Shown one piece after another: positions 1 to 6,149 of a stretch of 11,052 bases of DNA (positions within the stretch are counted from its first letter, which is position 1; every line of letters begins with the position of its first letter). Source of the DNA: DASRAJ01 sp039920305. Its GTDB lineage: Bacteria; Bacteroidota; Bacteroidia; Chitinophagales; UBA10324. The DNA is taken from NCBI GenBank assembly GCA_039920305.1, contig JBDSEA010000112.1, forward strand, positions 1 through 11,052. Direction: 5' to 3'. The position numbers and the translations under genes were made by a program. The notes beneath the pieces are model-generated. The model did not search any database, was not told the DNA's origin, and saw nothing but the letters and a program-made list of their open reading frames with translations.

Positions 1-1124
1 TTAATGCAGTTATTGCAATATTTAGTGCCTGCCAGCAGGGGTCAAAGGATCCTAAGGCAGAACTTGAAACTTTAAAAAAGCAACAGCAGGAAATAGCAAT
101 AAAAATTGATTCGTTACAAGCGCAAATTGCTGCAGCCGATACATCATCCAAAAAAGAAAAGCCCAAGCTTGTTTCGGTGGTGGCAGTGAAGCAGGGTGTG
201 TTCCAGCATTATGTAGAAGTGCAGGGAAGGGTTGATGCCGATCAGAACGTAACTCTAAGCGCCCAGGTGCCGGGAACTATTACCGGCATCCTGGTAACCA
301 ATGGTCAAAAGGTGAAGAAGGGGCAGGTGCTTGCTACGATGGACGCGGCTACCGTTCAGGCCCAGGTGGATGCGCTGAAAAAGAACTGGGAATTAGCTAA
401 CCTGATGTACGAAAAGCAAAAGGCACTCTGGGAACAGAAGATCGGAACTGAAATTCAATACCTGCAGGCAAAAAATCAAAAAGAATCGCTTGAAAAAAAT
501 CTTGATGCCCTTAACCAGCAATATGACATGACGAGGATCAAATCACCCATCAACGGAACGGTGGACGAGGTAATCGCCAAAATCGGACAAGCGGTTTCAC
601 CGGGTATTCCGGCTTTCAGGGTTATAAATCTTTCTCAAATGAAAGTAACTGCTGACCTTGCCGAAAGATATGTTGGAAAAGTAAAAATCGGCGACCCTGT
701 TACGGTTACTTTCCCCGATGCCAATAAGGAAATTAATAAGAAGCTTACTGCTGTAAGCCAGGTGATTAATCCGGCTTCACGCTCATTTACGGTTGATATC
801 AATCTTGGAAATGAGGATCAGGCATTTTTCCACCCCAACATGATTGCTGTTCTTAAGATCCGTGATTATTCAAATCAGCAGGCACTCATGGTGCCGGTAA
901 ACACCGTTCAGAGCACTGAAGAAGGAAAGTTTGTTTTTGTCGCAGCAAGCCAGAATGGAAAAACAGTTGCACAGCGCCAGGCAATATCTCCTGGCCTCAC
1001 CTATGGGGATCAAATGGAAGTAATGAATGGATTAAAAGCAGGAGACAGGGTGATCACCGTTGGGTACCAGGATCTCAGCAGCGGACAGCCGCTGGAAATA
1101 GAATCACAGGTAGCGGTGAAATGA
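1..1124 (+). CDS. RND efflux periplasmic adaptor lipoprotein (HlyD/AcrA family), 5' end missing
   Basis: This is the membrane-fusion subunit of a tripartite RND pump, linking the inner-membrane permease to an outer-membrane channel. The frame is open from base 3 (373 codons in the window), so the true start lies upstream; the GTG at 177 is internal. Codons 7-10 read FSAC, a lipobox with Cys at codon 10 preceded by hydrophobic residues, so the protein is probably a lipoprotein. A Lys/Gln/Glu-rich coiled-coil-like stretch follows at about codons 19-46. Then come the first half of a biotinyl-lipoyl-like domain (AQVPGTITGILVTNGQKVKK), an alpha-helical hairpin rich in Gln, Lys and Leu, the returning lipoyl strand (RIKSPINGTVDEV), a beta-barrel and a membrane-proximal domain ending near GLKAGDRVITVG. 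The permease gene starts 93 bp downstream on the same strand, so an operon is likely. The family is secure; the substrate is unknown. Confidence 0.93.
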   Translation, partial: NAVIAIFSACQQGSKDPKAELETLKKQQQEIAIKIDSLQAQIAAADTSSKKEKPKLVSVVAVKQGVFQHYVEVQGRVDADQNVTLSAQVPGTITGILVTNGQKVKKGQVLATMDAATVQAQVDALKKNWELANLMYEKQKALWEQKIGTEIQYLQAKNQKESLEKNLDALNQQYDMTRIKSPINGTVDEVIAKIGQAVSPGIPAFRVINLSQMKVTADLAERYVGKVKIGDPVTVTFPDANKEINKKLTAVSQVINPASRSFTVDINLGNEDQAFFHPNMIAVLKIRDYSNQQALMVPVNTVQSTEEGKFVFVAASQNGKTVAQRQAISPGLTYGDQMEVMNGLKAGDRVITVGYQDLSSGQPLEIESQVAVK

Positions 1125-1217
1125 AAAATGATAACAATAATGATTTATAACTAAACTTTCTCCATTTTATATAATGCGATCCTGCAGATCATCATCATTT
1201 TTCATTCATCTTTAACC

Positions 1218-4200
1218 ATGAAGCACGCTAAAGAATTTAAGCCAACAAGCTGGGCAATCAATAACCGCACTAGTATTTTCATTCTTACCATCATCATTGC
1301 TGCACTTGGCATTTCAACCTATATCGCATTGCCCAAGGAGCAATTTCCGGATATTGTTATTCCGAATATTGTGGTAAGTACCCTTTATCCCGGCACTTCT
1401 CCTACTGATATGGAGAATTTGATAACACGCCATATCGAAAAGGAGATAAAATCAGTTTCGGGGGTGAAGCGGATCACAAGCAACTCTGTTCAGGATTTTT
1501 CAAGCATCATCGTAGAATTCAATTCAGGAGTGACGGTGACGGATGCAAAGCAAAAGGTCAAAAATGCGGTAGACAAAGCCAAGCGTGATCTCCCTACTGA
1601 TCTTTCAACGTACGGCGATCCTCAGGTGGATGATATTGATTTCTCTGAAATACCCATGCTCAACATCAACCTTTCAGGTGATTATGAACTGGAAAAGCTG
1701 AAAAAATATGCTGATGATCTGAAGGATCGCATTGAAGATTTAGCTGCTGTCTCAAAAGTTGAGATTGTTGGATCGCCTGAGCGTGAAATTCAGGTGGATG
1801 CAGATATGTATAAAATGGGAATTGCAAAAATTTCAATGGGCGATATCAATAATGCCATCGCCCAGGAAAACCTGATTATTTCAGGCGGTGAAATTCCCAT
1901 GAACAATATGAAGCGCGGCATTAAGGTGAGCGGGGAGTTTTCCAATGCAAGTGAAATTGAAAACCTCATCGTGCAAAATGCGAACGGTGAATCTATTTAC
2001 CTCAAGGATATTGCAACAGTAACCGATGGCTTTAAGGAAAAAGATAGCTATGCACGACTTGAGGGAAAAAATGTGATCTCTGTGAATGTAATCAAGCGAG
2101 CCGGTCAGAACCTGATTGCAACTTCTGATAAAGTCCGTGACATTGTGGTGGATATGCAAAAACACCGCTTTCCTTCTCAGCTAAAAATTTCAATAACCAA
2201 TGATCTTTCGACACAAACCAGAAGCACACTTACCGATCTGCTGAATACCATCATCATCGGGTTCATATTGGTAACGCTTGTGCTCATGTTTTTTATGGGT
2301 ACCACCAATGCAATTTTTGTAGGGTTATCAGTTCCGCTATCTGTATTCATTGCTTTTATGTTTCTGCCAACCATTGGTTTTACACTCAATATGATGGTTA
2401 TGTTTGCCCTGCTGTTTTCGCTCGGGATTGTAGTGGATGACGCCATCGTGGTCATTGAAAATACCTGGCGCATTTTCACCAAAACCGGGCTGCCCATTAA
2501 AACAGCGGCAAAGTATGCGGCAGGCGAGGTATTTATTCCCGTTCTCGCCGGCACTCTTACCACATTAAGTCCTTTTTTTCCCCTCATCTTCTGGCCCGGA
2601 ATTATTGGCCAGTTCATGCATTACCTTCCGGTAACGATCATCATTATCTTATTTGCCTCTCTCCTGGTAGCATACCTGCTCAACCCGGTATTTGCCGTTG
2701 CCTTCATGAAGCATAAGCCCGTTTCCGGAAGCGAGAACGGTGTTCGCAAAAAATCGAACCGGGGGCTTTTTATCACCATCGGTATCTTTTTGTTCTTTGC
2801 TGTAATATTTTATGCCGCAGGCAGCACGGGCATGGGAAACTTTACTATCTTTTTACTGCTCCTGGTATTATTGAATAAATATGTGTTGTCAGGAATGATT
2901 GCAGGTTTCCAGAAGAATATGATACCGAAATTACAGCGGGGCTATGAGCGCGTACTTACATGGTCACTTGCAAAGGGCCATTTCAGGCTGTTCGGAAAGC
3001 GGCGTTCTGTAATGCGACCATGGCTAATGCTCTCGGGAACAGTTGTTTTATTTATCATGACGATCGTTCTGATTTTTGTTGCCTCACCCCCGTTTGAGCT
3101 TTTTCCTTCCGGTGATCCTAATTCCATCATGGTGTATGTGAAAACACCGGTGGGAACTGATGTTAAGGTTACGGATTCGGTTACCCGCATTGTGGAAAAC
3201 AAGGTTTTCGAAGTTGTGGGCAGGGACAATCCGATTGTTGATGCCGTTCTTTCCAATGTTGCCATCGGTGCCTCTGAAGATCAATTTGGCGGCGGCAATG
3301 CAACGCCTAACCGCGGAAAAGTAACTGTAGCTTTCAAAGAATATAAATTCCGAAACGGCCAATCTACCAGAACCTATATGGATAACATCCGCAAAGCAGT
3401 AAAAGCAATGCCCGGTGTTGAAGTTTCTGTTGCACAGGAACAGAATGGTCCGCCAACAGGGAAGGATATCAATATTGAAATTGCAGGTGAAGATTATGCG
3501 CAGCTTACTGCAACTACTGCGAATGTAAAACACTATCTTGACTCACTCCAGATTGCGGGAATTGAAAACCTGAAATCCGATGCTGACCTCAGCAACCCCG
3601 AAATCAGGATCAATGTGGATCGCGAGCGCGCCCAGCGTGAAGGCATTTCCACCTGGCAGGTGGGGAATGAAATTCGTACTGCAGTTTATGGGAGGGAAGT
3701 TTCCAAGTTTCGTGAGCTGGAGGATGAGTTTCCGATCATGCTGCGCTATAGTCCGGAGCAACGAAAGGATATTGATGGACTAATGAACCTGAAGATCACA
3801 TTCCGAAACAGCAGCGGACAGTTGAAGCAAATTCCTTTATCCGCTGTTGCCACGGTTTCTTATGATAACACCCTGGGAGGAGTGATCAGGAAAAACCTAA
3901 AGCGGGAGATTACCCTTTCTTCAAATCTGCTGAGTGGTTACACTGCTCCCACCGTAAATGGATCTATTACGACTGCCTTGGCAAACTATCCCACACCGGA
4001 TGGAATCACCATTTCCCAAACCGGTGCTTCGGAAGACATGGAAGAAACCATCAGCTTTCTGGGAACATCGCTGATCATTTCAGTGTGTCTCATCTTTTTG
4101 ATCCTGGTTACCCAGTTCAATTCTTTTTCCAAGCCACTTATTATTCTCTCTGAAATTTTATTCAGCATCATCGGTGTATTTCTCGGGTTCATAATTTTCA

Positions 4201-4727
4201 GAATGACCTTATCGGCAATCATGACAGGTTTCGGGATTGTAGGTCTCGCGGGAATTGTGGTTAGAAACGGAATTCTGCTGGTGGAATTTACAGATGAGCT
4301 TAAAGCGCGGGGGCTTAAGACGCGCGATGCCATTATCCAGGCAGGAAAGATCAGGATGATTCCGGTATTGCTTACAGCCACAGCGACCATGCTTGGTCTT
4401 GTGCCCCTGGCAGTGGGGTTCAATATCAACTTTGTTACCTTGTTCACTGAATTGAATCCGCAGATTTATTTTGGAGGTGATAGCGTAGTGTTCTGGGGTC
4501 CGCTTTCGTGGACTATTATTTTTGGGTTGTCGTTTTCCACTTTTCTTACACTGATTCTTGTGCCATGCATGTATCTGCTTTCCTATGGAATGAAAGTGCG
4601 CATGCGCCGCCGGGGCTTGTTACCAAAGCTTAAGAAAGCCGAAGAAGAGATTGAAGTTGATGAGAATTTTGACTTTGAAACCAACGGTAAAACCTCTCCG
4701 GCAGTACTGGAAGAATCTTATGCTTGA
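1218..4727 (+). CDS. RND family efflux permease (AcrB/HAE1-like), 1169 aa
   Basis: This is the proton-driven inner-membrane pump of the tripartite system. TM1 is near residues 18-37 (ending ALPKEQFPDI). A porter domain follows, then TM2-TM6 from about 343 to 497. TM4 carries the proton-relay pair D407/D408 in GIVVDDAIVVIENTWR, the same numbering as AcrB. Residues 500-600 form an enlarged central loop with two extra hydrophobic segments (about 516-534 and 542-564) before TM7 (about 601-621). The second porter domain includes GPPTGKDINIEIAG (744-757). TM8-TM12 lie in about 945-1125, and the tail is charged. In TM10 the position of AcrB Lys940 is Arg1016 (VVRNGILLVEF). At 1169 residues it is longer than AcrB (about 1050), as is common for Bacteroidota homologues. 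ATG 1218 has no clear Shine-Dalgarno sequence, which is normal for this phylum. It follows the adaptor gene and ends in a strong terminator. The substrate (drug, bile salt, metal or lipid) cannot be read from the sequence. Confidence 0.95.
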   Translation: MKHAKEFKPTSWAINNRTSIFILTIIIAALGISTYIALPKEQFPDIVIPNIVVSTLYPGTSPTDMENLITRHIEKEIKSVSGVKRITSNSVQDFSSIIVEFNSGVTVTDAKQKVKNAVDKAKRDLPTDLSTYGDPQVDDIDFSEIPMLNINLSGDYELEKLKKYADDLKDRIEDLAAVSKVEIVGSPEREIQVDADMYKMGIAKISMGDINNAIAQENLIISGGEIPMNNMKRGIKVSGEFSNASEIENLIVQNANGESIYLKDIATVTDGFKEKDSYARLEGKNVISVNVIKRAGQNLIATSDKVRDIVVDMQKHRFPSQLKISITNDLSTQTRSTLTDLLNTIIIGFILVTLVLMFFMGTTNAIFVGLSVPLSVFIAFMFLPTIGFTLNMMVMFALLFSLGIVVDDAIVVIENTWRIFTKTGLPIKTAAKYAAGEVFIPVLAGTLTTLSPFFPLIFWPGIIGQFMHYLPVTIIIILFASLLVAYLLNPVFAVAFMKHKPVSGSENGVRKKSNRGLFITIGIFLFFAVIFYAAGSTGMGNFTIFLLLLVLLNKYVLSGMIAGFQKNMIPKLQRGYERVLTWSLAKGHFRLFGKRRSVMRPWLMLSGTVVLFIMTIVLIFVASPPFELFPSGDPNSIMVYVKTPVGTDVKVTDSVTRIVENKVFEVVGRDNPIVDAVLSNVAIGASEDQFGGGNATPNRGKVTVAFKEYKFRNGQSTRTYMDNIRKAVKAMPGVEVSVAQEQNGPPTGKDINIEIAGEDYAQLTATTANVKHYLDSLQIAGIENLKSDADLSNPEIRINVDRERAQREGISTWQVGNEIRTAVYGREVSKFRELEDEFPIMLRYSPEQRKDIDGLMNLKITFRNSSGQLKQIPLSAVATVSYDNTLGGVIRKNLKREITLSSNLLSGYTAPTVNGSITTALANYPTPDGITISQTGASEDMEETISFLGTSLIISVCLIFLILVTQFNSFSKPLIILSEILFSIIGVFLGFIIFRMTLSAIMTGFGIVGLAGIVVRNGILLVEFTDELKARGLKTRDAIIQAGKIRMIPVLLTATATMLGLVPLAVGFNINFVTLFTELNPQIYFGGDSVVFWGPLSWTIIFGLSFSTFLTLILVPCMYLLSYGMKVRMRRRGLLPKLKKAEEEIEVDENFDFETNGKTSPAVLEESYA

Positions 4728-4752
4728 ATATTGTTTTTTGGAATGAAGATTT

Positions 4753-4786
4753 GAAGCTGTCTTAAAATAAGGCAGCTTCTTTTTTT
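4753..4786 (+). terminator. Rho-independent terminator of the efflux operon
   Basis: A 12-bp stem (gaagctgtctta at 4753-4764 pairing with taaggcagcttc at 4768-4779, with one G-U wobble) encloses the loop AAA and is followed by seven T (4780-4786). It starts 26 bp after the permease stop codon and marks the 3' end of the adaptor-permease transcript, separating it from the oxidoreductase gene. Confidence 0.92.
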
Positions 4787-4837
4787 AATTCTACATTCCT
4801 TTTTACAATGAATGCTCACAGCTATCCTGCTTGAGAG

Positions 4838-4845
4838 TAAGTTTG
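4838..4845 (+). promoter_or_regulatory. Putative Bacteroidota -7 promoter box (TAAGTTTG)
   Basis: TAAGTTTG matches the Bacteroidota sigma-factor -7 consensus TAnnTTTG exactly. It lies between the efflux terminator and the oxidoreductase gene, 18 bp before ATG 4864, which gives a leader of roughly 12 nt. It also falls inside the longer open frame that begins at TTG 4831, which supports ATG 4864 as the real start. No convincing -33 TTG element is seen at the usual distance, so this remains a prediction. Confidence 0.45.
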
Positions 4846-4863
4846 TCTTATCAAATAAAAGAC

Positions 4864-6042
4864 ATGCAAAACTTCCATTACCTGATCATCGGCGGAGGTA
4901 TGACTGCCGATGCTGCTGTGAAAGGAATCCGATCAGTGGATGATAAGAATTCCATTGCCATCATAAGCAGGGAAGATTATCCTCCCTATAGTCGTCCACC
5001 ATTGTCAAAAGCGCTTTGGAAGGGCGATGCGGAAGAATCAATCTGGAAGAAGACGGAAGAGAAAAATGCCACCCTGTTATTGTCGAGGTCAGTAACACAT
5101 ATTGACCCATCTGAGCGAATGGTGCAGGATGACCGTGATGAAAAATATTCTTATGAAAAACTTCTGATAGCTACAGGAGGAACTGTAAATCTTCTCCCGT
5201 TTGATGCTGATGGCATTATTTATTACCGCACTTATAATGACTTTAAAATTCTGAGGCGGAAATCTGAAAAGGCAAAGCATATTGTAGTCATAGGAGGAGG
5301 ATTTATCGGATCAGAAGTGGCTGCAGCTTTAGCAATGAATAATCATAAGGTCACCATGATATTTCCCGATGCTGCAATTGGCGCGCGTGTTTATCCCAAA
5401 GGCCTTGCTGAATTCTTAAATTCTTATTTTGAGGAAAAAGGTGTTACCATCATGAATAATGACGAAGTGATTTCCATCTCAAAAATCAATGATGCATATA
5501 CCATCAAAACAAAAAGCGGTAAAAATCTGGAAGCAGATGTGGTAGTAGCGGGAATCGGCATTAAGCCCGATGTTTCCCTAACATCGAAAGCCGGGATAGC
5601 AGTGAGCAACGGGATTGACACTGATGAATTTTTAAGAACCAGTCAGCCGGATATCTATGCAGCGGGTGATGTGGCAAATTATTACGCTCCCGCACTAGGT
5701 AAGCGTTTCCGTGCAGAGCATGAGGATAATGCTTTGATGATGGGAGCACATGCAGGAAAAAATATGGCAGGTGCATCTGAAGTCTTCACGCATCTGCCAT
5801 TCTTCTACAGTGATCTTTTTGATATGGGCTATGAGGCTGTAGGTGAACTCGATTCACGTCATGAGATTGTTGAAGACTGGAAGGTTCCTTTTCAGGAAGG
5901 TGTGATCTATTATCTTGAGAATAGTAAAGTTCGTGGAGTGTTATTATGGAATACCTGGAATCAGGTTGAAAATGCACGGGAGATAATAAGACAGCAAGGA
6001 GATATTAATGCGCGGACTGTGAAAGGATTATTACCCGTGTAA
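4864..6042 (+). CDS. FAD-dependent NAD(P)H oxidoreductase, AIF-like, 392 aa
   Basis: This is a predicted cytosolic flavoprotein that moves electrons from NAD(P)H through FAD to an acceptor that the sequence does not reveal. Residue numbers are from ATG 4864. The FAD-binding Rossmann motif is YLIIGGGMTADAA (6-18). The EDYPPYSRPPLSK segment follows, then the ATGG motif (103-106). The NAD(P)-binding Rossmann motif VVIGGGFIGSE (141-151) begins the inserted second nucleotide domain, and AGDV (267-270) closes the FAD site. The C-terminal part carries RAEHEDNALMMGAHAGKNM and then FFYSDLFDMGYEAVGELDS, resembling the EHHDHA and FWSDLGPDVGYEAIG segments that I recall from human AIFM1. It also resembles ferredoxin/rubredoxin reductase-like enzymes with a Reductase_C domain. 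The frame is open back to a TTG at 4831, but the Rossmann motif sits near Met 4864 as expected and a promoter-like box overlaps the extra codons. It appears to be its own unit, and no electron-carrier gene adjoins it. Confidence 0.88.
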   Translation: MQNFHYLIIGGGMTADAAVKGIRSVDDKNSIAIISREDYPPYSRPPLSKALWKGDAEESIWKKTEEKNATLLLSRSVTHIDPSERMVQDDRDEKYSYEKLLIATGGTVNLLPFDADGIIYYRTYNDFKILRRKSEKAKHIVVIGGGFIGSEVAAALAMNNHKVTMIFPDAAIGARVYPKGLAEFLNSYFEEKGVTIMNNDEVISISKINDAYTIKTKSGKNLEADVVVAGIGIKPDVSLTSKAGIAVSNGIDTDEFLRTSQPDIYAAGDVANYYAPALGKRFRAEHEDNALMMGAHAGKNMAGASEVFTHLPFFYSDLFDMGYEAVGELDSRHEIVEDWKVPFQEGVIYYLENSKVRGVLLWNTWNQVENAREIIRQQGDINARTVKGLLPV

Positions 6043-6084
6043 TTTTATTTTTAGTGATAGCTGGAGGAATTTTTCCCGAACGTG

Positions 6085-6092
6085 TATCTTTG
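6085..6092 (+). promoter_or_regulatory. Putative Bacteroidota -7 promoter box (TATCTTTG)
   Basis: TATCTTTG exactly matches TAnnTTTG in the 107-bp gap between the oxidoreductase and the SBBP gene, 57 bp before ATG 6150. This would give a leader of about 50 nt. A clear -33 element is not seen at the usual spacing, so the call rests on the box and its position only. Confidence 0.45.
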
Positions 6093-6149
6093 AATACAGC
6101 ACTTTTTTATTAGACCACACGATTATTTTTAATAGAACATAAACTTAGT

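Noticed and set aside
177..1124. GTG at 177 as the start of the adaptor gene
   Set aside because: The frame is open to the window edge and encodes a lipobox (FSAC) and a coiled-coil-like segment upstream, so 177 is internal.
1178..1190. Near-palindrome gatcctgcagatc before the permease gene as an operator
   Set aside because: It is short, asymmetric by one base and has no second copy, so there is no support for a regulator site.
2177..2617. Antisense open frames within the permease gene (also 1881-2165, 2942-3265, 3084-3533, 3543-3761, 3986-4447)
   Set aside because: They are opposite a clearly conserved RND gene, have low-complexity or atypical composition and show no recognisable domain. 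They are shadows.
4831..4863. TTG at 4831 as the start of the oxidoreductase
   Set aside because: It adds 11 residues ahead of the usual Rossmann start and overlaps a TAAGTTTG promoter-like box. ATG 4864 fits better.
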